DNA of 64,000 nt from Scatonaster sp045598705 (GCA_045598705.1 JAZLMM010000003.1:1-64000); one strand, 5' to 3'. Shown: positions 42,497-51,344, numbered from the stretch's first letter. Notes: generated by a model not told the origin, from the sequence alone. Numbers and translations are program-made.

Positions 42497-43487
42497 TGCT
42501 GATCGGTATGGTTCAATTGTTCTCGAAGCATCGATAAGCATATCAATTGTCATTCTTCTTCTTTGTGCGATGATCTCTTCAATCACCGTTGTGAATGCTG
42601 AGATATATATGCAACGAGCCACTGAAAATGTTGTTGCCGAATTGAACGCTACAATTCCATTCTTTTCTAACGGGTTCTCGTCTATCGATGATCTGCTCAC
42701 TATATCAGATGAAGAAGAATCTGTTGATGCGGAGCGCTCATCCTTGAATCAAGTGATGAACGCATTCGGAAATGCGAGTGGTGAGGCGAAGAATATTGTC
42801 TCTTCGGCTACACTTGGACGTTATGTGCGTGATCGAATTCAGATTGAATACGATAAACTGATCAGTAATGGTTGGGTATATCAACATCTCGTATCGAATC
42901 TTTCTGTATATGTTGATCTGAATGCGGATGAACGTAGTATATACTTACACGTTTTCTATGATATAGGTGTGGGAGACTACTCTTTACAACGTGAGTATTG
43001 TACTTCAATTGCGATGTACTCGGAAATAAAGATAGATGATAGTGCTTCGGAACAAAACCAATTAGAATCAGATGACGTTTGGGAGAAAGATAACTTTGAA
43101 CGGGGAATCATAATTCGTGAAAAATATGGAGGTAATCTGCCACATAACTATCCTGTTATCTGTTCTTTCGACGATGGACATGCACTTTCCGTCAAAAGTA
43201 TTGATACGACTTCTCCTCAGTATCAAGTAGATCAAAGTCTTGAGAAGAAAATCAAATCATATATACGTGATTTGAGTCTTTTTGAAACATCTCAGTATGG
43301 AGATTACTCCATCAATCAAGGTGAAATTAAGAGTAAAACTTTAATTATCGTGATACCGGAGAATGGTTATGACTCGTGTGAGAATGTTCTCCACCGTTTA
43401 GAGGGGTATGCAAACGAACGAAATGTTGAAATGCGAGTAGAGAAATATGGTAATTCCCATAGATTCACAGATAGTACAGATGCGTAA
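42480..43487 (+). CDS. TadE-like pseudopilin family protein
   Basis: 335 residues. The N-terminal GSIVLEASISISIVILLLC (about 11-29) has the Glu-containing TadE/TadG helix. The rest is extracytoplasmic, with an N-terminal helical part and a C-terminal domain starting RGIIIREKYGGNLPHNYPVI and containing HALSVKSIDTTSPQYQ, a pattern seen in clostridial pilus-cluster proteins. ATG 42480 follows ATAGGAGGTACG. Tad secretion ATPase (TadA) and platform genes (TadB/C) are not here, so the rest of the machine must be encoded elsewhere or be absent. Confidence 0.72.
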   Translation: MRRIRSADRYGSIVLEASISISIVILLLCAMISSITVVNAEIYMQRATENVVAELNATIPFFSNGFSSIDDLLTISDEEESVDAERSSLNQVMNAFGNASGEAKNIVSSATLGRYVRDRIQIEYDKLISNGWVYQHLVSNLSVYVDLNADERSIYLHVFYDIGVGDYSLQREYCTSIAMYSEIKIDDSASEQNQLESDDVWEKDNFERGIIIREKYGGNLPHNYPVICSFDDGHALSVKSIDTTSPQYQVDQSLEKKIKSYIRDLSLFETSQYGDYSINQGEIKSKTLIIVIPENGYDSCENVLHRLEGYANERNVEMRVEKYGNSHRFTDSTDA

Positions 43488-43554
43488 TGTGCTATATTTA
43501 ATATCATAATTGTTCGATTTGCATATATTATATATTATATAAAATAAAAAGTGG

Positions 43555-43583
43555 TTGTCACATTTGACTCCTTGCTGTATAGT
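43555..43583 (+). promoter_or_regulatory. Promoter with AT-rich upstream tract, before the small membrane protein/yerC/secA unit
   Basis: TTGTCA (43555-43560), 17 nt, TATAGT (43578-43583). A very AT-rich stretch (about 43495-43550) directly upstream could act as an UP element. This would be a strong promoter for the genes leading to secA. Confidence 0.7.
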
Positions 43584-43630
43584 AGTACTGCTGATATTTT
43601 GACTATCTATGTGTATTCGGAGGATAAGAA

Positions 43631-43864
43631 TTGAAGCATAATAGCGAGCAAGTACGTGAAATAGGTGCCACGAGGCAATCTTCAGTAGGTGAGACGAAAG
43701 AACCTTCTATTGGAGATGTTCTTAGGAAAGCCAGGAAACAATTAGTGACTAAGCATATACTAATCGCAATTGTAGTAATACTGCTGATTACTTTCGGTGT
43801 TTTCTGTGCTGTGAATGGCTATTTTGAGCGCTTGATAGATTATTTGATTGGATTGGCTGAGTGA
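43631..43864 (+). CDS. Small single-helix membrane protein, 77 residues
   Basis: No family recognised. A hydrophilic N-terminal half with basic RKARKQLVTKH is followed by a membrane helix (about 43-62). The short tail is predicted outside by the positive-inside rule. TTG 43631 is used because GGAGGA lies 7 nt upstream. It lies 7 nt before the YerC-like gene and leads a unit that includes secA, which hints at a link with secretion but proves nothing. Confidence 0.65.
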   Translation: MKHNSEQVREIGATRQSSVGETKEPSIGDVLRKARKQLVTKHILIAIVVILLITFGVFCAVNGYFERLIDYLIGLAE

Positions 43865-43871
43865 GGATATC

Positions 43872-44201
43872 GTGAACGATAAGTTGAAAGACAAACATAT
43901 GGATGATTTGTTTGATGCGATTCTTACATTGGAGTCTCGTGAGGAATGTTATTCTTTGTTTGAGGACTTGTGTACAATTTCTGAGATCAAGTCGTTGGCT
44001 TCTCGCTTTCAAGTTGCAATTCTGCTTTCTAAGGGATACACGTATACTGAGATATTTGAGATGACAGGTGTCAGCACGGCTACAATCAGTCGAGTCAAAC
44101 GTTGCCTTGATTATGGCGCGGATGGCTATAAGACGGTGCTAGGCCGTATGGACTGGAAGGATGAACAGTCGAAAAATGGAGAAACGGAAGGAAAAGAGTA
44201 A
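43872..44201 (+). CDS. YerC/YecD family TrpR-like DNA-binding protein
   Basis: 109 residues. Closely follows B. subtilis YerC: MDDLFDAILTLESREECYSL, FEDLCTISEIKSLASRFQVA, YTYTEIFEMTGVSTATISRV, the last being a TrpR-type helix-turn-helix. YerC is reported to bind PcrA and DNA. It is not a tryptophan repressor despite the fold. GTG 43872 is chosen because the N-terminus then lines up with YerC and AGGA lies just upstream. ATG 43899 would cut into the domain. Two nt before secA. Confidence 0.85.
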   Translation: MNDKLKDKHMDDLFDAILTLESREECYSLFEDLCTISEIKSLASRFQVAILLSKGYTYTEIFEMTGVSTATISRVKRCLDYGADGYKTVLGRMDWKDEQSKNGETEGKE

Positions 44202-44203
44202 AG

Positions 44204-47029
44204 ATGAACATTATCACCAAGATTTTTGGTACGCACAGTGATCATGAGATCAAGCACATTATGCCAATTGTTGAGGCTATAGAGAGCCTGAATGAGAAGT
44301 ATCAGGCGATGTCTGAATCTGAACTTCGTGGAATGACGGATGTACTGAAGAAAAGATTGAAGGATGGAGAATCTTTAGATGATATCCTTCCTGATGCTTT
44401 TGCAACGATTCGTGAAGCTTCATTCCGTGTTCTTGGTATGAGACCTTATCGTGTTCAGTTAATTGGTGGTATTATTCTTCACCAGGGTCGTATTGCTGAG
44501 ATGAAGACAGGTGAAGGTAAAACCCTTGTTGCTACACTTCCAGTATATTTGAACGCCCTAACAGGTCGTGGTGTTCATGTTGTTACCGTTAATGACTACC
44601 TGGCTCGCCGTGACAGTGAATGGATGGGTAAGGTTTATAGATATCTTGGATTAACAGTTGGTCTGATCGTTCATGATATGGATAATGCTGACAGACGTGC
44701 TGCATACGCTTCTGACATTACGTACGGAACGAATAATGAGTTTGGATTCGATTATCTTCGTGATAACATGGTCGATCGCAAAGAGAAGATGGTTCAGCGT
44801 GAACTCGTTTATGCAATTGTCGACGAGGTCGATAGTATTTTGATTGATGAAGCGAGAACACCTCTTATTATTTCTGGTATGGGCGGCGAGTCCTCAGACA
44901 TGTATGTGAAAGCTGACCGTTTCGTTAAGACATTGAAGAAATTTGTGGTTGTTGAGACGGATGAGAAAGTTGACATTGATGATGTCAGTGGAGATAGCGA
45001 TTACGTTGTAGACGAGAAAGCCAAGACTGCAGTGTTAACTGCAAACGGTATCGCTAAAGCCGAGAAACATTTTGGAATCGAGAACCTTTCTGATCCAGAG
45101 AACTTTGACCTTCAGCACTATATCAATAACGCTTTGAAGGCGAATGGTACGATGGAACGTGATCAGCAGTACGTTGTTGCGGATGGTGAAGTTCTTATTG
45201 TAGATGATTTTACGGGCCGTTTGATGTATGGTCGCCGCTTCAGTGACGGTCTGCACCAGGCTATCGAAGCAAAGGAAGGCGTAAAAGTTGAAAGAGAGTC
45301 TAAGACGCTTGCTACCATTACTTTCCAGAATTACTTCCGTATGTATGAGAAGCTCTCTGGTATGACAGGTACAGCTTATACGGAGGAGTCAGAGTTCCGT
45401 CAGATCTACAGTCTTGACGTTATTCAAATTCCGACAAACAAGCCGATTGCGCGTGTAGATGAACATGATGCGATTTACAAGAATCAGGATGGTAAATATG
45501 CTGCAGTACTTCGTCAGGTAAAAGAAGCCCATGAGAAAGGTCAGCCAGTCCTTGTTGGTACAGTTGAAGTAAGTAAATCCGAATTACTTTCAAAGATTTT
45601 CACACGTGCAGGCATTAAACACGATGTACTCAATGCGAAGAATCATTTGCGTGAGGCTGAAATCGTTGCTCAGGCTGGACGACTTGGCGCGGTTACGATT
45701 GCAACAAACATGGCTGGACGTGGTACGGATATTTTGCTCGGTGGTAATCCAGAGTTTATGGCAAAACAAGAGATGCGTAAACTGGGTTATACTGAGGAGT
45801 TGATTAGTGCTTCAACAGCTTATAACGAAACTGATGATGAGATCATAAAGGAAGCCCGTGAACGTTTCGCAACGCTAGAGAAGAAATTTAAAGACGATAT
45901 TAAGGAAGAGACAGAGAAGGTTCGTGAGGCCGGTGGTCTTTTCATTGTAGGTACAGAACGACATGAATCTCGTCGTATTGATAATCAGTTGCGTGGTCGT
46001 GCCGGTCGTCAGGGTGACCCGGGACGCACGAAGTTCTTCTTGGCATTGGATGATGATCTAATGCGTCTGTTTGGTGGTGAACGTGCAAATGCCGCACTGG
46101 AGCGTCTTGGCGTTGATGAGACAGTTGAGATTCAGTCAGGTATGCTTTCCGGTCAGATTGAGAGTGCGCAGAAGAAGATCGAGGGTATGAACTTCGGCAC
46201 GAGACGTCACGTTCTTGAATACGATGACGTAATGAATGTTCAGCGTAACAAAATCTATGAGCAGCGTCGACAAGTTCTGGATGGTGTGGATATCCACGAG
46301 GCAATTAAGAAAATGACCTCAACCGTGGCTCATCGTGTGGTTGATCGAGTATCACTAGATGGAACCATTAACACTGAGGAATGTAAGGGCCTTAAAGCTT
46401 CTATTGCAGATGTATTTGGTGATGTTGACGTATTGAATGATTTGACTCAGATTATCAGTAAGAAGGAAACAGCAGATTCTGACGAAATTTCTGATAAACT
46501 CGTAGATCAGGCGATTGAGCGTCTGGAGAAGCGTGATGAAGAACTGACTCCGGAGATTTTCCGCGAAGCGGAGAGACAGATTCTTCTGTTTAATGTTGAT
46601 CAGAAGTGGATGGATCACATCGATGCAATGGATCAACTTCGTAACGCCATTGGTATGAGAAGTGTTGGTCAGCAGGATCCTGTTATCGCTTACCGTAAAG
46701 AAGGTTCTGACATGTTCGAAGAGATGAACGATTTAATTCAGAACGATACTGTAAAACTAATTTTGAAAGCAAATATTGAGTCCGGACAGCGCATCGAGCG
46801 GAAGTCTTCTGTGAAGAAATTGCAAGAAGGTCACGGTAGTGCACAGCTTGATGCAGTTGCTAAGCGTGCACAGTCTGGTGCAGATGCAAAGGCACATCAG
46901 CAGGCAGGAATCGATCAGACTCGTGAACCTGCAAAGCGCGATGCGAAGAAAGTAGGACGTAATGATCCATGTCCTTGTGGCAGTGGAAAGAAGTATAAGA
47001 ATTGTTGCGGAAAGGATAGCAATGACTGA
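44204..47029 (+). CDS. secA: Preprotein translocase ATPase SecA
   Basis: 941 residues. Motor that pushes unfolded proteins through SecYEG. Walker A MKTGEGKT (about 99-106), DEAD-like VDEVDSILIDEARTPLIISG (about 207-226), preprotein-binding domain, second nucleotide domain with TNMAGRGTDILLGG and QLRGRAGRQGDPG, and the helical scaffold. The C-terminal zinc motif NDPCPCGSGKKYKNCCG is complete. The protein is ~100 residues longer than B. subtilis SecA, with a 40-residue charged insert near 520-560. The stop overlaps pnp. Confidence 0.98.
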   Translation: MNIITKIFGTHSDHEIKHIMPIVEAIESLNEKYQAMSESELRGMTDVLKKRLKDGESLDDILPDAFATIREASFRVLGMRPYRVQLIGGIILHQGRIAEMKTGEGKTLVATLPVYLNALTGRGVHVVTVNDYLARRDSEWMGKVYRYLGLTVGLIVHDMDNADRRAAYASDITYGTNNEFGFDYLRDNMVDRKEKMVQRELVYAIVDEVDSILIDEARTPLIISGMGGESSDMYVKADRFVKTLKKFVVVETDEKVDIDDVSGDSDYVVDEKAKTAVLTANGIAKAEKHFGIENLSDPENFDLQHYINNALKANGTMERDQQYVVADGEVLIVDDFTGRLMYGRRFSDGLHQAIEAKEGVKVERESKTLATITFQNYFRMYEKLSGMTGTAYTEESEFRQIYSLDVIQIPTNKPIARVDEHDAIYKNQDGKYAAVLRQVKEAHEKGQPVLVGTVEVSKSELLSKIFTRAGIKHDVLNAKNHLREAEIVAQAGRLGAVTIATNMAGRGTDILLGGNPEFMAKQEMRKLGYTEELISASTAYNETDDEIIKEARERFATLEKKFKDDIKEETEKVREAGGLFIVGTERHESRRIDNQLRGRAGRQGDPGRTKFFLALDDDLMRLFGGERANAALERLGVDETVEIQSGMLSGQIESAQKKIEGMNFGTRRHVLEYDDVMNVQRNKIYEQRRQVLDGVDIHEAIKKMTSTVAHRVVDRVSLDGTINTEECKGLKASIADVFGDVDVLNDLTQIISKKETADSDEISDKLVDQAIERLEKRDEELTPEIFREAERQILLFNVDQKWMDHIDAMDQLRNAIGMRSVGQQDPVIAYRKEGSDMFEEMNDLIQNDTVKLILKANIESGQRIERKSSVKKLQEGHGSAQLDAVAKRAQSGADAKAHQQAGIDQTREPAKRDAKKVGRNDPCPCGSGKKYKNCCGKDSND

Positions 47030-47849
47030 TTCGGAGATTTCTAATCAGATTTGTGTAGCATCTGAATACATACGTGATCACATGCCCGAAATACCCGATA
47101 CATGTCTTGTGTTGGGCTCCGGTCTCGGTCCTTTGACTGATTTAGTCGAGTCTTTATGTTCGATATCATATCGTGATATTCCTTATTTCCCAATATCCAC
47201 TGCACCAGGTCATGATGGGCTTCTTCTTCTTGCTCGCTTGTCTGGCAAATTGACTTTTATCATGAAGGGAAGATTCCATTTCTATGAGGGATATTCCACG
47301 ACTGAAGCTACTTTGTATGTTCGTGTGATGCGTAAATTAGGTGTGAAGAATCTCATTATGACAAATGCCGCAGGCGGAATCAAACAGTCTATGAACCCCG
47401 GCGAGCTTATGGTCATTACAGATCATATCTCTTTATTCTGTGATTCACCGCTTCGTGGTGGTAATCTTGGTGAGTTTGGCGTCCGCTTTCCAGATCAGAC
47501 ACATGTTTATGATTTGGATTTCCAGAGAATGATTCACGATTCAGCAACTGAATTGGGAATGACGCTTCATGATGGGGTGTATGCCTACACACGTGGTCCG
47601 CAATATGAGACCCCTGCAGAAATTCGAGCGTTATCTCTTCTTGGAGCCGATGCAGTTGGCATGTCTACTGTAGCGGAAGCAATTTCTGCAAGTCACTGTG
47701 GAATGCGAATTCTTGCCGTATCATGTATTACAAATTTTGCTGCCGGCATCTCCGGACAACCTTTATCAGAAGAAGAAGTAATTCGTAATGCTAACGCTTC
47801 TTCTAAGAACAGCATAGCATTGATGGAGAATTTCTTCTCCAAATTGTAA
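47022..47849 (+). CDS. punA: Purine-nucleoside phosphorylase, trimeric type
   Basis: 275 residues. Phosphorolysis of (deoxy)inosine and guanosine to base and sugar-1-phosphate. Motifs: VLGSGLGPL (phosphate-binding), PGHDGLLLL, MKGRFHFYEGY, MTNAAGGIKQSMNPG, YAYTRGPQYETPAEI, ADAVGMSTVAEAI and TNFAAG. This is the PNP family 2 (trimeric) set. Alternative MTA phosphorylase is less likely because NAAG and the GPQYET pattern with M-S-T favour PNP. ATG 47022 overlaps the secA stop by 8 nt and follows AAAGGAT. Confidence 0.92.
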   Translation: MTDSEISNQICVASEYIRDHMPEIPDTCLVLGSGLGPLTDLVESLCSISYRDIPYFPISTAPGHDGLLLLARLSGKLTFIMKGRFHFYEGYSTTEATLYVRVMRKLGVKNLIMTNAAGGIKQSMNPGELMVITDHISLFCDSPLRGGNLGEFGVRFPDQTHVYDLDFQRMIHDSATELGMTLHDGVYAYTRGPQYETPAEIRALSLLGADAVGMSTVAEAISASHCGMRILAVSCITNFAAGISGQPLSEEEVIRNANASSKNSIALMENFFSKL

Positions 47850-47861
47850 GGAGGATTTTCT

Positions 47862-49124
47862 ATGACTGAAGTTCCAAATTATGAGATTCGGGATATCTCA
47901 TTAGCTCCGAGCGGACATCACAAAATTGATTGGGCATATCGTAATATGCCTGTTCTACGTATCATTGAAGCTGAACTGAAGGAAGCCAAACCGTTTGCCG
48001 GAATGAAGATTTCAGTTAGCGTTCATGTTGAAGCGAAGACGGCTTGCCTTGCTTTGGCTCTTCGTGAAGGTGGTGCGGATGTTGCACTGACAGGTTGTAA
48101 TCCTCTTTCAACACAAGATGACGTTGCTGCAGCACTTGTAGAGCGTGGCATGAAAGTATATTGCATTCATGGAGCAGATTCAGATATGTATAGAAGACAT
48201 CTTGAGATGACATTATCGTTTGAACCAGATATCGTCATCGATGATGGTGGTGATTTAGCGATGCTCCTTCACTCTACGCATAAGCATCTTGTGGGCAAGA
48301 TCATAGGTGCTTGTGAAGAAACAACGACCGGTGTTCATCGTTTGAAGATTCTTGAAGGTGAGGGAAGACTTGCATATCCGGTTATTGCTGTCAATGATGC
48401 GCGTTGTAAACATTTGTTCGACAATCGTTTTGGAACTGGTCAATCTGTATGGACTGCGATTATGGCAACGACCAACCTGATTGTAGCGGGTAAACGAGTA
48501 GTCGTAGCTGGTTTCGGTATGTGCGGCAAAGGTGTTGCTCTTCGTGCAAAGGGCATGGGTGCTCGTGTAATCGTGACTGAAATTGATCCGGTAAAAGCTT
48601 GTGAAGCGATTATGGAAGGTTATGAAGTCATGACCATGGATCAGGCCGCGCCTCTGGGTGATGTGTTTGTAACTGTTACAGGTTGCAAGGATGTCATTAC
48701 GAAGCAGCACTTCGAGAAGATGAAGGATGGCGCAATCTGTTGCAATGCCGGGCATTTTGACGTTGAGATCAATTTAGTTCAGTTGAATGAAATATCAAAA
48801 GAGAAGAAAGTACTTCGTCAGAATATCGATGGCTATGTAATGGAAGACGGACGTACTATATGTATTCTTGCCGAAGGTAGACTTGTCAATCTCGCTTCTG
48901 GTGATGGTCATCCGGTTGAGATCATGGATATGAGTTTTGCATTGCAGGCTCAGAGTGCAAGATATATTGCTGAACATGGTCAAGATCTTGAGAAGAAGGT
49001 TTACGATACTCCTGAAGTGATTGATAATCGCGTAGCCGAGTTCCTCTTAAGTGCAAAAGGCTTCAGTATTGATAAACTCACAACGGAGCAAGAGCATTAC
49101 ATTCATTCATGGGATTTGGAGTAA
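47862..49124 (+). CDS. ahcY: Adenosylhomocysteinase (SAH hydrolase)
   Basis: 420 residues. Reversible cleavage of S-adenosylhomocysteine, the by-product of all SAM methylations, to adenosine and homocysteine, using a tightly bound NAD. Seen: HVEAKTACLALALREGGADV, NPLSTQDDVAAALV, HGADSDMYRRHLEM, DDGGDLAMLLHS, EETTTGVHRL, NDARCKHLFDNRFGTGQSVW and the NAD motif VVAGFGMCGKGVALRAKGMG. Short form (~420 residues), as in archaea and Thermotoga. AAGGAGG precedes ATG 47862. Confidence 0.96.
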   Translation: MTEVPNYEIRDISLAPSGHHKIDWAYRNMPVLRIIEAELKEAKPFAGMKISVSVHVEAKTACLALALREGGADVALTGCNPLSTQDDVAAALVERGMKVYCIHGADSDMYRRHLEMTLSFEPDIVIDDGGDLAMLLHSTHKHLVGKIIGACEETTTGVHRLKILEGEGRLAYPVIAVNDARCKHLFDNRFGTGQSVWTAIMATTNLIVAGKRVVVAGFGMCGKGVALRAKGMGARVIVTEIDPVKACEAIMEGYEVMTMDQAAPLGDVFVTVTGCKDVITKQHFEKMKDGAICCNAGHFDVEINLVQLNEISKEKKVLRQNIDGYVMEDGRTICILAEGRLVNLASGDGHPVEIMDMSFALQAQSARYIAEHGQDLEKKVYDTPEVIDNRVAEFLLSAKGFSIDKLTTEQEHYIHSWDLE

Positions 49125-49126
49125 TT

Positions 49127-50443
49127 ATGGCAAATACAGTTCTTTTCTCTGATATAACGATCGTTACACCTGAATTGGATGATTCTGTTTCAATTCTTGA
49201 ACATGCTTATTGTGTAACCGCTGGAAATAAGATTGAATATGTTGGCAAATCTTGCGAAGAAGCCAAACAAGTTGCTTCTGATTTAGGCGAGTATGATGTG
49301 TATGATGGTAAGAATCGGATACTATGTCCGACATTCGTCAATGCACACGCTCATGCTTCCATGTCTATTTTCAGAAATCTTGCCGATGACCTGGCGTTGG
49401 AGCCTTGGCTATTTGGAGAGATTATTCCTCGTGAAGACAAGATGATTGCAAAAGATTTCCGTTATGGACATCTGTTGTCACTTGCTGAGATGATTGAGGG
49501 CGGTACCGGTTGTGCTGCGAATATGTACGATGGTGCAAGAATTGATGCTGAAGCATCTGTAGAAGCTGGTTTCCGTTGCCAGCAGACTGCATTGGGCAAG
49601 AAGTGTATCGATGGAGTCTGGCATACAGATGAAGATGAAGTGCGAGACTTTGTTGATTACTGTAAGAATGAGACGAATGGGTTGATTCTGCCAAGTTTGC
49701 TTGTACATTCTATTTACCTTTACACAGAAGATTTCTATACACCGCTTAAGGAATTAGGCGAGAAGTATTATACTCCGATTAGTGTCCATATTTCGGAGAC
49801 ACGTACGGAGAATGCGAATTGTATTAATCAGTATGGTATGACACCCGTAGAGAAACTCGATTCATTCGGTCTTCTGACGGATACAACGGTGGCTGCACAT
49901 TGCGTCCATCTTACTGAAAATGACCGTTCCATCCTTGCAAAACGAGGAGTTTGGGTGGCGCATAATCCCTCAAGTAATATGAAGCTTGCTTCTGGTTTTG
50001 CTGATATGGTCAGCATGCAGAAGGAGGGTATTCGCCTTTGCTTGGGTACAGATGGTGCTTCAAGTAACAATAATCAGGACATGTTTATGGAGATGCGTCT
50101 GGCATCTTTTATGGCAAAGGGTACTTCCTATGATTCAACAGTGCTGAAAGCTGCAGATGTGTTCCGTATGGCTACTCGTATGGGTTATCTGGCTTGTGGT
50201 TTCAAAGATTGTGGTATAATCAGCAAAGGTATGAAGGCCGATCTTCAGATTATCAATTACGATTGTCCACAAATGTGGCCATTGGGTAATCCGCTTTCTG
50301 CTTTGGTGTACTCATGTGGACCGAAATGTGTTGAGTCTACCATGATTGACGGTAAGTTCGTATACTATAAGCAAGAACTGACAACCATTGATATGGAAAA
50401 GGTGAAGGCTGAAACCTCTGAATCAATGGAAAGACTGAAGTAA
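49127..50443 (+). CDS. mtaD: Amidohydrolase, MTA/SAH deaminase family
   Basis: 438 residues. Cytosine-deaminase-like amidohydrolase related to 5-methylthioadenosine/SAH deaminase. Zinc ligands in NAHAHASMS, HISETRTE (His-x-x-Glu), AAHCVHLTENDRSIL and the Asp in LGTDGASSNNNQDMF. Neighbouring ahcY supports action on SAH, adenosine or MTA, offering a deamination route beside hydrolysis. Exact substrate is unproven. ATG 49127 is chosen over 49109, as TTGGAG lies upstream and the shorter N-terminus is typical. It begins 2 nt after the ahcY stop. Confidence 0.85.
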   Translation: MANTVLFSDITIVTPELDDSVSILEHAYCVTAGNKIEYVGKSCEEAKQVASDLGEYDVYDGKNRILCPTFVNAHAHASMSIFRNLADDLALEPWLFGEIIPREDKMIAKDFRYGHLLSLAEMIEGGTGCAANMYDGARIDAEASVEAGFRCQQTALGKKCIDGVWHTDEDEVRDFVDYCKNETNGLILPSLLVHSIYLYTEDFYTPLKELGEKYYTPISVHISETRTENANCINQYGMTPVEKLDSFGLLTDTTVAAHCVHLTENDRSILAKRGVWVAHNPSSNMKLASGFADMVSMQKEGIRLCLGTDGASSNNNQDMFMEMRLASFMAKGTSYDSTVLKAADVFRMATRMGYLACGFKDCGIISKGMKADLQIINYDCPQMWPLGNPLSALVYSCGPKCVESTMIDGKFVYYKQELTTIDMEKVKAETSESMERLK

Positions 50444-50468
50444 TTGTCTGATACCTCAGTCGCAAGAT

Positions 50469-50545
50469 GTCCTCGTAGCTCAGCAGGATAGAGCGGCCGC
50501 CTCCTAAGCGGCAGGCCGGAGGTTCGAATCCTCTCGTGGACGCCA
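50469..50545 (+). tRNA. tRNA-Arg (anticodon CCT)
   Basis: Full cloverleaf with D arm GCTC/GAGC, anticodon stem GCCGC/GCGGC around CTCCTAA (anticodon CCT, reads AGG), TTCGAAT T-loop and encoded CCA. The acceptor stem has a T-T mismatch at the fifth pair (50473 against 50537). 25 nt after mtaD with no clear promoter, so probably read through from it. Confidence 0.95.
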
Positions 50546-50549
50546 ATTG

Positions 50550-50590
50550 AAGCAGTAGAAAACATGAATTGAGTGTTTTTTACTGCTTTT
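50550..50590 (+). terminator. Rho-independent-like terminator after tRNA-Arg
   Basis: A 15-pair stem (50550-50564 with 50574-50588, one G-U) with a 9-nt loop ends in TTTT. The stem is A/T-rich but long. Confidence 0.7.
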
Positions 50591-50624
50591 GCATACTATA
50601 AATTATATATAGGAGTTTTGCCTG

Positions 50625-51290
50625 ATGAAACATATTGATCATTACTTGGTTGCAATGTCGAAGTGTCATCTGTTTTCGGATATGAATAAGAAGCAGGTTA
50701 TTCGTGCTCTAGAAGTAATGGATCATCAGTATTGCGAGTACAGAAAGAATCAGTATATTCACAGAAGTGATGAATCCTTCCAGCGATTTGGGCTGGTTCT
50801 TTATGGTCGTGTGAAGGTAATGATTGACGATATTCAAGGGGACTCGGCAATCATGAGTGAAGTGTCGTCGGGCAAGACTTTTGGCGAATCATTGTGCTTG
50901 ATGGAGCGCGAGGATTCAAATGTCTATATACTTGCTGCTGAAGATACGGGAGTACTTTGGCTTTCTCCACGAGAGCTTTTTCAAGAGTCGAGAGATTTAC
51001 TTGTATTAGATTTGGAGAGAAGATTTGTTGAAATGCTGGCGTCACGTACACTTGCCATGAATGACCGCATCCAGATCCTTTCCAAACGAACATTAAGAGA
51101 GAAGATCATCACATTTCTAACTTTTTCAAAACGCGATGTGGGTGGTAACCGTATAGACATTCCTTTTACCAGAGAAGAAATGGCAATCTATTTCGGAACC
51201 AATCGTAGTGCGCTCTCTCGAGAACTATCAAGTCTAAAGAAAGAAGGCCTGATTGATTTCAATAGAAATCATTTCATGATTTTGTTCTAA
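50625..51290 (+). CDS. Crp/Fnr family transcription regulator
   Basis: 221 residues. N-terminal cyclic-nucleotide-type beta-barrel (QRFGLVLYGRVKVMIDD, GKTFGESLCLM), a dimerisation helix, and a C-terminal winged HTH (IDIPFTREEMAIYFGTNRSA, LSRELSSLKKEGLIDF). It has three Cys (near 14, 37 and 90) but not the four-Cys N-terminal set of classical Fnr, so the sensed signal is unknown. The heme or redox-responsive HcpR/Dnr-like groups are possible. A perfect palindrome lies 12 nt after its stop, before the transporter-hydEF operon, its probable target. AGGAG precedes ATG 50625. Confidence 0.92.
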   Translation: MKHIDHYLVAMSKCHLFSDMNKKQVIRALEVMDHQYCEYRKNQYIHRSDESFQRFGLVLYGRVKVMIDDIQGDSAIMSEVSSGKTFGESLCLMEREDSNVYILAAEDTGVLWLSPRELFQESRDLLVLDLERRFVEMLASRTLAMNDRIQILSKRTLREKIITFLTFSKRDVGGNRIDIPFTREEMAIYFGTNRSALSRELSSLKKEGLIDFNRNHFMILF

Positions 51291-51302
51291 TCCGCGTGCT
51301 CT

Positions 51303-51316
51303 GTTGCAATTGCAAC
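51303..51316. promoter_or_regulatory. Perfect 14-bp palindrome, likely Crp/Fnr-type operator
   Basis: GTTGCAATTGCAAC is fully self-complementary. Its centre lies about 41.5 nt upstream of the start predicted from the extended -10 at 51336-51344, the classic position for class II activation by Crp/Fnr proteins. The regulator is encoded immediately upstream. Confidence 0.7.
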
Positions 51317-51335
51317 GTAATTACTGCGCTGTTGG

Positions 51336-51344
51336 TGTTATACT
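51336..51344 (+). promoter_or_regulatory. Extended -10 promoter of the transporter-hydEF operon
   Basis: TGTTATACT (hexamer TATACT at 51339-51344). No -35 at the usual distance. The palindrome occupies that region, which fits an activator-dependent promoter. Predicted start about 51351. Confidence 0.6.

Noticed and set aside
50365..50565. Minus-strand open frame across tRNA-Arg (VHERIRTSGLPL-type peptide)
   Set aside because: This peptide is the well-known translation of a tRNA gene's opposite strand and is often misannotated; there is no ribosome site and it overlaps mtaD and the tRNA.
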